Below, piece after piece: positions 1 through 12,000 of a DNA stretch of 64,000 bases; position 1 is the stretch's first letter, and every line of letters starts with the position of its first letter. A model generated the notes under the pieces. The model was not told the origin of the DNA and did no database searches. It saw only the letters and a program-made list of their open reading frames with translations. The DNA comes from Datisca glomerata. Its lineage: Eukaryota; Streptophyta; Magnoliopsida; Cucurbitales; Datiscaceae. The position numbers and the translations under genes are program-made. Location of the stretch: NCBI GenBank assembly GCA_003255025.1, contig QANY01008030.1:300542-364541 (forward strand), read 5' to 3'.

Positions 1-409
1 GTGTTCAGATTGATCATCGTATGGGTGTTGGAGCAACATTGATGCAAGTTGGAATCAATTTCATTAATTGCACCTTCAAAAAATTAAGCTTTTTAGTTGA
101 TTGTTTGAGCTACTTTAGATTCGAGGTAAGTAGAATTTTATGCATACTTGAATGTTTATTATACACTGAAATTTATGATGGTTGGTTATATGTTGTGGTG
201 CTCTCGCTTGATTCTTTGTAGGTGAATCTCACTTATGTGATATTGTTTCTTGTTTGAAAATTTATGCTTAATTGTATGTTATTCTGCTATTAATTATGTG
301 TATTTATATCGTTATGGTAATGAATAAGAATGTGAATATGTGTATACGCTTACACGTTCAGGTTTATAAAATGAAAATAATAAATAAATAAATAAAGATG
401 TAAAAGACC

Positions 410-1229
410 CGGTGTGTGTTTATGTCATGAAATGTGTGACTGGAAAATGGGACGCGGGAGACCGACGAACTCGACAATGTTCAATGTTCAATGGTTAATG
501 ATAAATGTTAATGTTAATGAATGATTATTTGGCTTGTCCAACGATACTACCAAGGATCCGGTAGTCGAACAAGTTTTCGTAATAATGGTAAACTACCTCT
601 GATTCACTAAACATTACACAAGTGAGCTCGCGAATAATGTAAAGAAAAGAATGCAATAAATAGTGTAAATATATCTAAAGTAAAGAAAAGAATGAGATCA
701 AAAGAATGGATGGAAAGAATGTAATGGAAAAATATAATGCTAAGGCAATGAAATTAATGTGATATAATGATTTATAAAATGTATGTCAAGTTTATGTGAA
801 TGATTTAAATGGATTGGATGCACATATGTTTTCTATGTATGTGTAAAATTTTACTTATGGAGTATATTTTTTACTCATCCGATTTTATATTAAATTTTTA
901 GATGATGAAAGATGATGATGAATGTGAAGAGTCTGATTAGGCATTCAAAAAATTTAGTTTGATTGGATGAGCAATTTACTATTTTAAAGTTGATTTTAAA
1001 TTGTTATTTATGCAGATCTTCGAAATATTATTTAAGCTAAATGAATTTTTTCTATAAATTTTTTATCTTAAATTTTGGAAATGTGTTTTGAGTTTTTTCT
1101 CTGATAAGTATGTTCTTTCATTAAATATCACAAATCATGAATTGATTTTTAAAGAAAATATTTGACCTAGCTTTTGCGTTATATTTGAAAATTACCAAAC
1201 TAATCTCCACATGTCCTTAGGGTGTTACA
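410..1229 (+). repeat. Degenerate Ty3/gypsy LTR, right end
   Basis: This stretch ends in GTGTTACA and is followed directly by a tRNA-Met-type primer site, so it is read as the 5' LTR of a plus-strand gypsy element. The phrase around 540-620 (a CCGGTAGTCG block followed by AGTTTTCGTAA) resembles LTRs of plant chromovirus elements, which is recalled family knowledge. The left boundary is uncertain. Nothing else was recognised in bases 1-409. Confidence 0.5.
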
Positions 1230-1232
1230 AAT

Positions 1233-1244
1233 TGGTATCAGAGC
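1233..1244 (+). other. LTR-retrotransposon primer binding site
   Basis: TGGTATCAGAGC is the complement of the initiator tRNA-Met 3' end used by many plant LTR elements. It lies three bases after the LTR end and sets the element's orientation as plus. Confidence 0.7.
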
Positions 1245-1989
1245 TCAAGGTTTTGAGATACTGTAGACTTTTGGAAAATATTTTTTTAAGTGATTTTTGA
1301 GAAGTCCGTGCCAGAATTAGAGTGTTATGAAGTGTGTACGTATGTGATTATTGATTGCATTATATGTTTTGTTAAAGTTGTTGTTGGTGTGTAGATGAAT
1401 ATCTACAAGACCAAAATGAGCATTAATTTCTTTTGAGTTCTGATTTTACGATTAAAAAAATTTTGATTATCTATATGGTTAATAATTTCATGAGCTGTAG
1501 TATATTGGTGATCATAGACTTTGAGCTCTGTATTTCCATTACAGAAATACCTTACATCTTTGATGAGATGTTAAGTCTGGTGAAGTCACAATTTGTGAAT
1601 AGGGGGCATTGAAAGTACTTATAGTCTTTGGCTACCCATGATGTTAACGTGATAATTAGCATGGTTTAGTATATTCTATACTATGAATGTGAAGTGATTA
1701 CAACCCTTCTGTAATGATTCATTGAGCTTCAGAGTTTAGATCTTATGGTTTCATCTCTAACCTTACATATTTTGTAAGTCGAACCTCTGATGGATAATGT
1801 GAGTTTGGGATCTCCTGCCATGGTGATTGATACTTAACAAAAAAAAGTGTTTATAAGGACGTTAAGATTGTTTGAAAGTACCTAAGAATCTTATCTGAAG
1901 ATCGAATAAGATTACCATCATACTGTTAGATCAAGACTTGTATTTGAAGTGTTACATGACATAACACTAAGGACTATAACACCTTATTG

Positions 1990-2180
1990 TATTACACTAG
2001 AGGAATTTAGTGAGCTTAAAGATAAATTAGAAGAATTGAAGGATAAAAGATTTATATGACCTGAAGTTTCATCTTTTGGTACGCTTGTTTTGTTCATGAA
2101 AAAGAAGGATGGAGCCACTTTTGAGAATAAACGATCTTTTCGATCAACTACAAGGTGCTTTAGTATTTTCAAAGTTCGAC
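1990..2180 (+). pseudogene. Ty3/gypsy reverse transcriptase relic
   Basis: A conceptual plus-strand reading gives an ELKDKLEELKDKRFI block, an in-frame stop, then PEVSSFGTLVLFMKKKDG. This matches the start of plant gypsy RT, where the same block leads into VKKKDG. After a frame change and a missing stretch that would hold the IDYRQLN motif, the reading resumes with DLFDQLQGALVFSKFDL and stops. Stops, a small deletion and frameshifts make it non-functional. It fits the same plus-strand element as the LTR end at 1229. No integrase or RNase H could be found downstream. Confidence 0.7.
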
Positions 2181-2899
2181 CTTTAAATAAGACAAGAAAA
2201 AAAAGTAGGGGATTGACAACTTAAGATAAGTCAGAGAGACTTTATTTAGATTTGCATGTGTGTGCATATATGGATGCTATCATTGTTTAAATTTTGGATA
2301 TCTTTATGAAATTGACATGTAAAAAAAGGATTTTGTAGGTACATATCACGGGAGGGGAACAATACATAATTTTTTAAAAAAGCATTTGTTATTATGAGAC
2401 GGATAAAATTCTTACCCTCGTTTAAAGGGGTGGAGGAAGCAGATTATTAACAAGCTCCTTAAGGCTGGATAAGCTAAGCTAAGTGTAAGGGGATTTTGTT
2501 ATTGGTAGGGGAAAAAGGAATGACCTAACCAGAGGGTGGTCAACTAGATGCCTAAGGAAAAATGGGCTCCCTACCGAAGAAGAACGGCCAATCAAGCAGT
2601 AAAGGAAACCACGCCCGATCATTTACATGACAAAGGGGAAAGGAACCTCAACCAAGGTAGAGGTATCCAGTAAAAGCTAGGAAAGAGTTTGGAACATCTC
2701 TACTCGAACAGACCCATTACATGAGGCAACGCGACTCCCTAAGGATACGAAAAAGTTATTTGACCCTATCTCTTCCAAAGGGGGAAACCCGCCCGAAGGA
2801 AAAATCATAAATTACACAAGACAAAAGCAAGCCTAAAGGTCAGGACATATATATATAGATGTGAAACGACAAGCTCGAAGTATTCAAAGTTCATACAGA
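2181..2899. other. Degenerate repeat sequence, no gene
   Basis: From about 2450 this stretch is rich in short GGAAA and CCTAAGG phrases reminiscent of the Tat-type tandem repeats seen near 29-30 kb, but no clear period was found. It may be the far end of the minus-strand gypsy relic beside it. Confidence 0.3.
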
Positions 2900-5560
2900 T
2901 CAAGATAAAAGAGGAGGTAGAAGTTCAAAAAAAAATACTGAAGCAAAAAAAAGGAAAATTACAAGTAACGAAGAACACAAAAAGTTAAACGACAGGGTCT
3001 GTGGAAACGTTGGCAGCATCACTAGCAGGAGCCCAAGACGTTTTAGCTTGGCCAACATCCCTGATTGAGTCAGGCGGGAGTCTAGAAGGACCTCCCTCAT
3101 AGGGTGACCTAGAGGTAAAGGATGAGAGACCTCTGTATCCAGCTCGAAGAGATCAGAGAAGCTAGGCAGACTGGGGAGAACGAGAGAGATAAGTGGAGAC
3201 CTAGGAACATCTGAATAGACAAGGGGAGAACGTAACATCCTGAAAAATTTCTGAGCTCACGAGCACCAGGGACCATAACCCACTCATAGGCCAACTGCAC
3301 AGGAGTGGGCAGAGGATCAGGTGAGCAACGAAGAAAACTCAAGTCCCACTCATGATGGTTGATGATGATTTCATCATGATAACTTTCATAACTTAGGGCA
3401 AACTCCGCGAGAAGGGTCGTTTGAAACTTTGAGAACGCCTTGAAGTCTTCCTTCCCCTTGGCATGACCTTTAGTCCATCGATCGTAATTCTCCTTCAGAT
3501 GCGTCTCTGCCAACTCAAGCTACCTCCAGGCTTCCCTCTCTATGTTCTCCTCTTAAGTCTAGGAATGAATCTCCTGAGAAAGTTTACCCTCTAGAAGCCT
3601 GATCTTGTCCTTAAGGATGTTCTCCTGCTATGATAGATTGGACACAACCCTCTCCTGATGGATAATTGAGCTTCCAGCTCCCTCAGAGCACTAGCAGCTC
3701 GATCAAAATCAGCCCCGGCATGACCTAACTCCTTATCAAGCAGGGTGGACTCCCCCCTGAGGCCCCTCACTCTTCTAACCTATGACTGGACCTTGTCATA
3801 AGCGTTGTAGAGAGAAGTGAAGTCTTGTTCCTCTCGGCAAGCGTAGCTTCCGCCCGAGAGGATACCTAAATAGCCTCTAACACTTGGTCTTTGTAGCGGC
3901 CAAGGTGTGTGAGCATCGCCACATTAAAGGTCATGATTTATGAAAGAAAAAGAAGGACAGAATGTCAGAAACTAGATATGGACGAAAGAATAAGGTATTA
4001 AATCAGAGCCAGAACTTACGTCAAGGGTGTGCTCCATTAAACAATTAGGGAACCCTGCCCCGAGCCATTCGAGAAAGCAGATTTCTCTTTTCAGGATCGA
4101 CGTGCTTGGACATCCAATCCAGCACCCTGAACAATACGTTCTGAGCTTGGGCCTAGGCCTCAGGCTGGTCATCCCCATCTAAATACATTGGACCTTTGTG
4201 CTTCTAGCAAGCATGAGACCGCTGCTTGTTAAAGCCTGACGAAACGAAGTCTCAGACCTGGGGGAAGGCATCTCAATGTCTCGGATGATCACCACCCGAG
4301 GTGGAGCAGAAGGTCGAGAAGACTGGGAGGAATTCTGGGGAGTCCCTTGGATGTCGCCAAGTTGCAACGGGCCTTTCCCAGGATGAGGAAGGATAGGCAG
4401 AGCTAGTGGTGGTGCCCCCAGAGCCATTTTTCCTCACGACCACTCCAACTTCTTAGCTGGGAGCTCCACAATTTTCTGAATCTTGGAGGCGTCATGTTTC
4501 TTCCTCTACTTCATAGAAAAAGGATCGTCCCTGGCCATTGCTACAAAGGTGGAAACACAATTATAAAAGGTTAGGTAGTGATAGTAATAACAAAAGTGGG
4601 AAAGCGGTTAAAGATCATACTTGTACGAATGTGAGAATCCACCAAACTGTTTTCAATAGGAAGGTCAAGCGTAACGTCCTCCTGAGGAACCAATATATAA
4701 GTCCGCCTGAAACAAAAACTCAGGCTTGAGAAGGACCTCATAAGCACGAGCCTCAACAGGGAGCTCGACTAGTTAATAAATATAGGATATGAAGTAGGTG
4801 GGGAGTTCTTCTGGCCTCTTTTAGCCACTATAAGAAGATTAAGGAAGATTTGCGATCGAGTTAAGCAACAAACGGATGTTCTCCATTTTTAAAAATGAAG
4901 GTTCACCTGCGGCTCCGAAGACCCAAGGGACCGAGAGCACGGACTTTGAATCTCCAAGAAGGCTATCCCAGAGCCTAGAAATCACGAACTAGATATCCTT
5001 CCAATGTTTGTAACAAGAGGGGATCCCACTCACGATCCCTTCACTTCTCAAATACGGCTATTAAGGTAGTACCAGCCCCAACATGATGAGGCACCCCTAC
5101 CACCTTGTTCTTAAGGGGAGACTTCAACTGAAACATAAAGTATAGTTCATCCAAAGTCAAGCCCTCTGCGAGAAGCAACCTTCACCCAACAACCAATCAG
5201 AGTCCTCCATGAGCTCATCAAGAGTTGGGCCAGAGCAATACCTATCGATGAGAACCACTCCCTCAGGAAAGGATGTAGAGAAAACCTCAGTCCACACTCC
5301 AATGAGGCTAAATATATTCCAGTCCTCCCGTATCGCAGAGCACCAATCTTCTCGCCCATCTCAGGTAGCCACAATTGAACATAATCGGGAATATGGTAAG
5401 CGCTATGAATCCTGTCCAAGTCATATTTTGACAATGAGGAGAGAGTCACATCAACCCCTCATCGATCAGCATCCTCATTCGGGATGGCATAGGCCATAGG
5501 GTCAACACGAGAGTCAGAAACTTCATTCGGCACTGCGACACAGTCCATTTAGTCTACGAC
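2900..5560 (-). pseudogene. Gypsy-type gag-like relic, antisense
   Basis: Read on the minus strand, the N-terminal part (5449 down to 5147) contains YHIPDYVQLWLPEMGEKIG and a FSLHPFLREWFSSIGIALAQ block followed by a WRTLIGC-like phrase. This matches the plant domain called 'putative gypsy type transposon' (Pfam PF04195, from memory), found in the leading ORF of Tat-type elements. A proline/serine-rich middle (4427-4179) ends PRVVIIRDIEMPSP. A charged C-terminal stretch (3513-3109) looks coiled-coil-like. The three pieces are separated by stops and frameshifts. It is an inactivated element ORF, not a host gene. Confidence 0.55.
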
Positions 5561-6560
5561 CCCCACCCCTTCCGAAAATGCTTCATTTTTAACTATTTAA
5601 ATTCCAAAATCTTCTTTTTTTATTAAAAGTTGTCGCTGAAAATAACTAGGACATGTATCAAGATATCTCATATAGGTTGACACCTTCTTAGCACACTCAT
5701 CATCTAGCCCAACTTATTATTTTATTAAAAAATGATATAAGAACAAAAAATTAGAACGATCCACCACCATGTAAAAGTAATTGTACTGAGAGCTATGGAC
5801 GCTACGTAATTTGCAATCCGATCATCATCTCAATAACGTGAGTGACAACAAAATCCTTTTGATATTAATCAAACACCTATCCCAAACAAGGCTCCAACAT
5901 CAAAGGATCTTGCGAGACTTAAAACACAGAATGCTACCAAATAAATAGAATCAATCTCTAATTAATATGTATGCAAAATGTTGGATAATTGGGGAGGCAT
6001 GAAGGTTCTTGGAGCAATTAGAGAGAAAAACACATACACATGTAATGTTTTAATTTCTGGGTTTGCCATGAACTGACGAGGTAAAGATGCATTGAAGCCT
6101 TTTCGAGGATGGCGATGAAGAAGACAATGAGTTTAGAGTGTTTAGGGAACAATTGTCTATTTGGCAATTAGTTTGGAGTCTTAAGGGATATCCAAACGAC
6201 GTCCTAGTCCCATGTATAAAACTATATCGTTCGGGTCAAAAGCAATAGGTATTTAACGGAGTTAACTCTATGGTCTAAGTTATAATTTTTAGATAGCTTA
6301 AGGTTTAAAATGTAACGTTTGAAAATTTAAAGTTTAAACTGTATAATAATGATAGTTTGGGAGAGTAAGTATCATTATTCCTATACTTAAATAGTTAAAT
6401 TACCATTTACTGTAATCCTTTTTATACATCAGCTAATAAACTTGTATCATAATATATATCCTTTTGTACATCAGATAATAAACTTAGATTATACTATTTA
6501 TATATTTCAATATATACCATAAAATAGTCTGAAGACAACTTAAATAATTGGGACGTTACA
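5561..6560. other. Intergenic, no gene recognised
   Basis: AT-rich sequence without a convincing coding region, RNA gene or repeat structure. Confidence 0.4.
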
Positions 6561-6564
6561 TATA

Positions 6565-6800
6565 GAAAGATAAAAATCTTTGAAAAAACAAGAATGTAAA
6601 CAACTAGTCTGAGTCAAGGAAAATTTTCTCTCTTTAAAGAGATTCGAGCCTTTTGTAGTTCGATAATTTCAATGATCAGCCGGTGCAACATACTTCCTTT
6701 AACTTGTCCTCTCGAGCTCCAGGATGCAACAACCAAAAATACATTGAACCATGTTGATATTCGGAATCATAGCCATAAACGGCTCTTTGATAACGTTAGC
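6565..6800. repeat. Degenerate copy of a retroelement leader segment
   Basis: This segment (GAATGTAAACAAC, then a CTCT-rich run, then GGTGCAACA) is repeated in degenerate direct form at 7640-7757 and continues past the copia insertion at 12288. It appears to be a second fragment of the leader region of the antisense copia relic. The boundaries are approximate. Confidence 0.35.
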
Positions 6801-6987
6801 ATGTGGGGGCAGTGTCACGTTTACAACATCTACAAATTTGAACAATGTCTTCATTTTTTAGCATATATATAACAAACATTAACATGTGAATTTCCTTTTT
6901 GTTTTTATTTTGATGAGTTTCATTGAACCATTTCGTGTTTTTCTTATTAGGCTTTAATTGCGCAATAGGGAAATTATATTAGATGAG

Positions 6988-7490
6988 TTATTTATTTGCA
7001 GAAATTAAATTTATTCTCTCTTGAACAATTTGACCTCTTGCTTCTTCCTCCATGATGTACATGACTAAGGTCTCCAACAATATCTCTTTTTTGAAACTAT
7101 CTCCATGGTGGGGTATTTTATCAATTATACTAGCTACAATGAGATTGTGATCTCTAATTTTGATACCCTCAGATATTACTTCAGCAATAATCATTTGGAA
7201 ATCTTGAATTAGTTCCACCACAGATTTGCCATCTACCATAGAAAATATCGATTTAAAGCATATTTTATTGCACCAGCCTCCTCTGTGTTGTCATATTTAC
7301 TTTGTAAGAGTTTCCAAATTTTCTTTACTGAGGTATATGTGGTATCATACTGATTATGAAAATGATCATCTAAAAAATTTAAAAGATAATACCAATTATA
7401 CTCATCCTTTTCGAATTGCTCCACATAATATATATGCGTGCTCTAGTTTTCTTATGATTCTTCTTTGTGAGGACATGCGATTTGAGAAGA
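6988..7490 (-). pseudogene. Copia gag (UBN2-type) relic, antisense
   Basis: Two overlapping minus-strand frames together give a copia gag. The first reads [20 protein letters not shown], then [20 protein letters not shown] (7424-7233). The second reads [20 protein letters not shown], then [20 protein letters not shown] (7239-6988). The order and spacing of the 'W-KLL-SKY', '[10 protein letters not shown]' and 'IIDKIP' blocks match the UBN2 region of plant Ty1/copia gag. A frameshift splits it near 7236. No protease or RT follows, so the relic is truncated. Confidence 0.7.
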
Positions 7491-7752
7491 CTTAGGCAGA
7501 AAAGAACTTTATATTCCCACCTTTGAAACGAATTTACTTGTTGAGATCGCTAACGTTCTCATTTGACTTCTCAATTATTGGCTATAACGTTTCAATCACC
7601 TAAAAATTATTGATGATATGACTTGAATGTAATATAATAATTGAAAAAATAAAAATGTAAACAACTATGCCGAGACACAAAATCTCTCTCTCTCTCTCTT
7701 CAATGAGACTCAGTCTTATGTGGTTTGATAATTTTAATGAGTGGTGCAGAAC

Positions 7753-7757
7753 AAACT
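7753..7757. repeat. Target-site duplication, left (AAACT)
   Basis: AAACT directly precedes the 5' LTR and recurs directly after the 3' LTR. This is the 5-bp duplication expected from copia integration. Confidence 0.9.
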
Positions 7758-8043
7758 TGTTGAAGAAAGAGAAACATAAAATATTGCCTCAGAAGGAAAA
7801 TCTTCATCACAGGCAAAAGGGGAAAACAGAACAGCAACTTTCACCAAACACAGTGGGTGTCTAACCACTTCTGAAAATCCGATCAATAGGCGTCCGTTGG
7901 AGATCATAGGCAACCATTAGAGATTATATGTATATATACAACACTTACTCATTGTAAAGTATCAGTATAATCAATAAAAAATCAGAGCAAGAAGTTCATC
8001 ATCTTTCTTTAAGATCATAACAATAAAGGTTCAGATTTCTACA
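7758..8043 (+). repeat. Copia 5' LTR
   Basis: Runs from TGTTGAAG to TTCTACA. A TATA-like run (TATGTATATATAC, about 7927-7939) and an AATAAA-like run near 7975 are plausible promoter and polyadenylation signals. Confidence 0.9.
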
Positions 8044-8060
8044 TGGTATCAGAGCAACGA
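8044..8060 (+). other. Copia primer binding site
   Basis: TGGTATCAGAGCAACGA abuts the LTR end and matches the initiator tRNA-Met complement over the first 12 bases. Confidence 0.85.
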
Positions 8061-8086
8061 TTCTGAGAACCAACACATACAATAGT

Positions 8087-9031
8087 ATGGCAGAACCATC
8101 GACCTTTGGCCAGCTTCACCACCACGACACCAATCCCAGACTGACCTCCATCCTGCTCACTGGCCACAACTACATACCGTGGGCCAGGGCGGCTCGGGTG
8201 AGCCTGAAAGGAAGAGGCAGACTGGGTTTCGTGGACGGCAGTAAGCCAAGGCCAGACCGAAACTCAGAGGAATGGGACATCATGGACAGCCAGGTAATGA
8301 CCTGGATAACTAATTCAATAGACCTAAAACTCAGTGAAATTTTTTGTTTTTGTGAAACAGGACAGGAAATCTGGGAAGAAATCCGGAGCAATTATTGTGA
8401 ACAAAACAATTTCGCGCAAGTCTTTGAACTTAAACGAGAGATCTCCCAAGCAAAACAGGGGGACAGATCAGGACCGGAGTTGACCGGGTTCTTAAAATCT
8501 AAGTTCAAAGAACTCAAAACCCTAAGACCGATGACCACTGACCTGAAGGAATTCCAAGAGTGGGCTGAATTGGATATGGTGTTCCATTTCTTGACGGCTC
8601 TCGACTCAAGCTACGAGGCATTCCGGGCTCAGATCTTGATGTCGATGGAGAAGCCAAATTTTACCACGGTATCAGCCATGGTTCAAAGAGAAGAAAACAG
8701 GAGACGAGTGATGAGTACCAGAGATGACAAGGCGGAGGCACTAGCCATGGCGACCCACGGCTCCCTCCGAAACCCTAACCCTAGGGAAGGGGGAAGGCAT
8801 CGCGGACAGCCAGGCGAGCCGGTGAAGTGCAGCCACTGCCGAAAGGAGGGGCACACCCACGACCGGTTCTGGAACCTACACCCTCATCTCCGGCAGAACC
8901 AGAGAAAGTTCCTGAAGGAGCACGACAATGACGAGCGAGGGGCTTCGCAAAACCATTCCCCTTTTATACCGAGGGCTTCAGCGGAGCGGATTACGGGTCT
9001 CGACCCGACCGAGACCGCAGAGCCCACATAA
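8087..9031 (+). CDS. Copia gag polyprotein with damaged zinc knuckle
   Basis: A 314-residue gag starts at the first ATG after the primer site. Its N-terminus (LTSILLTGHNYIPWARA, GRLGFVDGS) matches the copia gag-like domain, followed by a UBN2-type region (EIWEEIRSNY, EISQAKQGD, YEAFRAQILM). The CCHC zinc knuckle sits at residues 248-261 as CSHCRKEGHTHDRF, so the last cysteine has become phenylalanine. In functional copia the last position of this knuckle is Cys. The natural continuation into protease lies in another frame, so a frameshift occurred around 8940-9050. Retroelement structural protein; not a host gene. Confidence 0.8.
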   Translation: MAEPSTFGQLHHHDTNPRLTSILLTGHNYIPWARAARVSLKGRGRLGFVDGSKPRPDRNSEEWDIMDSQVMTWITNSIDLKLSEIFCFCETGQEIWEEIRSNYCEQNNFAQVFELKREISQAKQGDRSGPELTGFLKSKFKELKTLRPMTTDLKEFQEWAELDMVFHFLTALDSSYEAFRAQILMSMEKPNFTTVSAMVQREENRRRVMSTRDDKAEALAMATHGSLRNPNPREGGRHRGQPGEPVKCSHCRKEGHTHDRFWNLHPHLRQNQRKFLKEHDNDERGASQNHSPFIPRASAERITGLDPTETAEPT

Positions 9032-9620
9032 CAGCGGACCAGGTTCGGGTAATGGGTACCGACCCGATCGAATGGAGGAAATGGATAGATCCAGATCCGT
9101 TAGAGCAGATCTGCACACAGACAACAACGCACAGATGGCTACACTGCTCAAACAATTCGGAGAATTTTTGCGCGATACCTCAGGTTCATCTATCTGCAAT
9201 ACTGTCAATTATTTTTCTAAATCTGCAAATTTTTGTCATAACTTAAAACACTGGATAATAGACTCTAGTTCCTTAGACCACATGACTCATAACACAAAAA
9301 ACCTACACAGTCTCACTAAATTAGAAAGACCACAACACGTGATGGTAACCAATGGAAATAAAGTTCTAATTTTTGGCATAGGGTCCACCACACTTTTCAC
9401 AAAAACCATTAACAATGTACTTTGCCTACCCAATTTTAACTCCAATCTCTTATTTGTCAATAAAATAACCAAAGACTTAAAATGCAATGTTACTTTTGCA
9501 CCTGACAAAGTAATTTTTCAGGATCGAGTCACCGGGAGGAAGATTGGTGAAGGGAAATTTAGAAACAGTCTGTACTACTTAGAAGATACCGACAAAACAT
9601 TAAAGAGTTCAACAATTTAG
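8928..9620 (+). pseudogene. Copia gag-pol linker and protease, mutated
   Basis: From about residue 105 of this frame the protease reads HWIIDSSSLDHMT, where copia proteases have DSG followed by a small residue and then DHM. The active-site glycine is replaced by serine. The flap-like VTNGNKVLIFGIGS and the NVLCLPNFNSNLLFV block are typical. The frame ends at 9620 just after LYYLEDTDK, where the GAG-pre-integrase domain should begin but does not. Confidence 0.75.
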
Positions 9621-10512
9621 TTGAAACTCAATTTGAAACAACCATAAAAATCTTTAGGTCTGACAATGGAACCGAGTATACTAACAACACCTTTTTTGAG
9701 TTTTTTAAACAAAAAAGTATACGACATCAAACCACCTGCATCCACACCCCACAACAAAATGGTGTCTCAGAACGCAAAACTGACACCTTCTTGAAATGAC
9801 CAGGTCTCTCCTCCTCCAAAACAACGTACCCAAAAGATACTGGTCTGATGCTATACTCACAGCAACCTACCTCATCAATCGGTTACCCAACGTAAAATTG
9901 CATCTGAAAAGCCCTCTAGAAATTCTCAAGGGTAGGAAAATTAACCTAGATCATGTACGAGTATTCGAATGTACATGCTTCGTACAAATTCTAAGACTTG
10001 ATAAATTGGACAAAACCTCCGTCAAAACCCTATTTCTGGGGTATTCCGCTGAGAAAAAGGGGTATAAGTGCTACGACCCAATACACCATAAACTCTACAT
10101 CTCGCGAGATGTGCAATTTTTAGAACTAGAATCCTATTACCCAAAGGACCCCGATAACCATAACCACCACCAAACGTTTCTGCTACCTAACAGTATTATT
10201 TCCTCTGATATCATAAGACAGGAACAAGATACCGCATCAGCCACACCTGAGACAAATACCTCAGGGGGAGCAACTGATGAGGCAGCTGTCACTAATGAAG
10301 CGGTAATCATAAGAAGGTCAATAAGGCAAACTCAACCCCCAGCAAGATTAAAAGACTATGTGTCCCATCAGGTTCCATACCCTATCCAAAATTTTCTATC
10401 TTATGATAAAATCTCTAACATCCACAGGGCATACTTGGGAAAAATTGATGAAACAGTTGAGCCAAAGACCTATCAAAAGCCCAACTCGACCCCAAATGGA
10501 GAAAGGCGATGA
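9621..10512 (+). pseudogene. Copia integrase, N-terminal half deleted
   Basis: The reading resumes in another frame with FNNLVETQFETTIKIFRSDN, then a GTEY motif and QQNGVSERK. These carry the second and third catalytic residues (D and E). The HHCC zinc domain and the first catalytic aspartate, which normally lie between LYYLE and VETQF, are absent. A one-base shift near 9780 moves the reading into the frame from 9796 (MTRSLLLQNNVPKRYWSDA, LINRLPNV, VFECTCFVQI, LFLGYSAEKKGYKCYDP), which is the integrase C-terminal part. It ends at 10512, overlapping the RT frame by 4 bases. Confidence 0.8.
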
Positions 10513-11970
10513 ATGAAGAACTCCTAGCCTTGGAAAAGAATGAAACTTGGGACATAATCCCACTACCCAACGGGAAGAAACCTGTAGGATGTAAATGGGT
10601 CTACAAGACCAAATACAACAGCAACGGCACCATTGAAAGATATAAAGCCCGACTAGTTGCCAAGGGCTTTACTCAGACATATGGAGTGGATTACCAGGAA
10701 ACGTTCACTCCAGTGGCAAAAACGAACACGATTCGAGTGTTACTATCCGTTGCCACCAACCTCAGCTGGGAACTATATCAAATGGATGTAAAAAACGCAT
10801 TCCTCCAACAAAATTTGGAAGAAGAAGTATACATGTCCCTACCTCCAGGACACGAAAAAGCAACGCACCCATATCTGGTATGTAGATTAAAGAAGGCTAT
10901 CTACGGTCTGAAACAGTCACCAAGGGCATGGTATGAAAAATTAAGCTTGTCTCTTTTAAAAATTAACTTTGTCAAAAGCTCTACTGACTCATCTATGTTC
11001 GTCAAACACACGAACAACTTCACCACCATCATTTTAGTCTACGTAGATGACATCATCATCACCGGAAATAACCACGATGAAATATGGAGTGTTCAACAAT
11101 TTCTAAAAGGGGAGTTTGATATTAAAGATCTAGGAAAACTGAAATATTTCTTAGGGATAGAAATAGCTCACTCGAAAAAAAGACAGTTTCTATCTCAAAG
11201 AAAATATATCTTAGACTTGTTAAAAGAAACTGGCATGATAGGGGCAAAACCTGCTAGCACACCAATGGAAACCAACATGAAAATAAGACTTAATGATAGC
11301 AAAACATTAACTGATATAGGCCAATATCAAAGACTAGTAGGAAAACTAATTTATCTAACGGTTACAAGATCAGATATCACTTTTGCAGTTAGCGTTATCA
11401 GTCAATTCATGCACGCACCCTGCACGAATCACCAGGCCGCCGCAGAAAGGATACTCATATACCTTAAAGGAACACCCGGTCAAGGGATATGGATGAAGAG
11501 AACCAGGGAAAACTCCGTCGTTGGATACACTGATGCAGACTGGGCAGGTAGTTATGATAGAAAATCTACAACTGGTTTCTGTGTCTTTGTAGGTGAAAAT
11601 CTAGTAACCTGGAAGAGCAAGAAACAAACAGTTGTAGCAAGGTCAAGTGCAGAGGCAGAATACAGAGCCATGGCCTCCACTGCTAGTGAACTCACATGAA
11701 TTAGACATCTCCTTCAAGACATGAAGGTTGAGATAAAAAAATGATAAAGATGCACTGTGACAACCAAGCAGCACGTCACATTACAATAAACCCCGTTTTC
11801 CACGAGAGAACCAAACCCATTGAAGTTGACTGTCACTTCATAAGAGAGAAGGTATAGTCGGGAGAAATCGTCATTCCTTTTGTACGTAGTGAAGACCAGC
11901 TAGCTGACATCTTTACCAAAGCCCTCGACAAAAATAACCCCCAAAGAATACTTAACAAGTTCAGCTAGAT
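10509..11970 (+). pseudogene. Copia reverse transcriptase-RNase H, broken at the end
   Basis: An open frame of 396 residues holds a complete RT: WVYKTKYNSNGTIERYKARL, QMDVKNAFLQ at residues 91-100 (first catalytic Asp), and YVDD at 178-181. RNase H follows (YTDADWAGSYDRKSTTGF, SSAEAEYRAM). A TGA at 11697-11699 replaces the conserved Trp before IRHLLQDM. The rest of RNase H ([27 protein letters not shown]) lies beyond a further frameshift, with an extra stop near 11856. RT itself looks intact, but the polyprotein is not. Confidence 0.85.
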
Positions 11971-11988
11971 TAACCTATATGAACCCAA

Positions 11989-12000
11989 CTTGAGGGGGAG
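11989..12000 (+). other. Copia polypurine tract
   Basis: CTTGAGGGGGAG immediately precedes the 3' LTR, the standard position for plus-strand priming. Confidence 0.85.
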
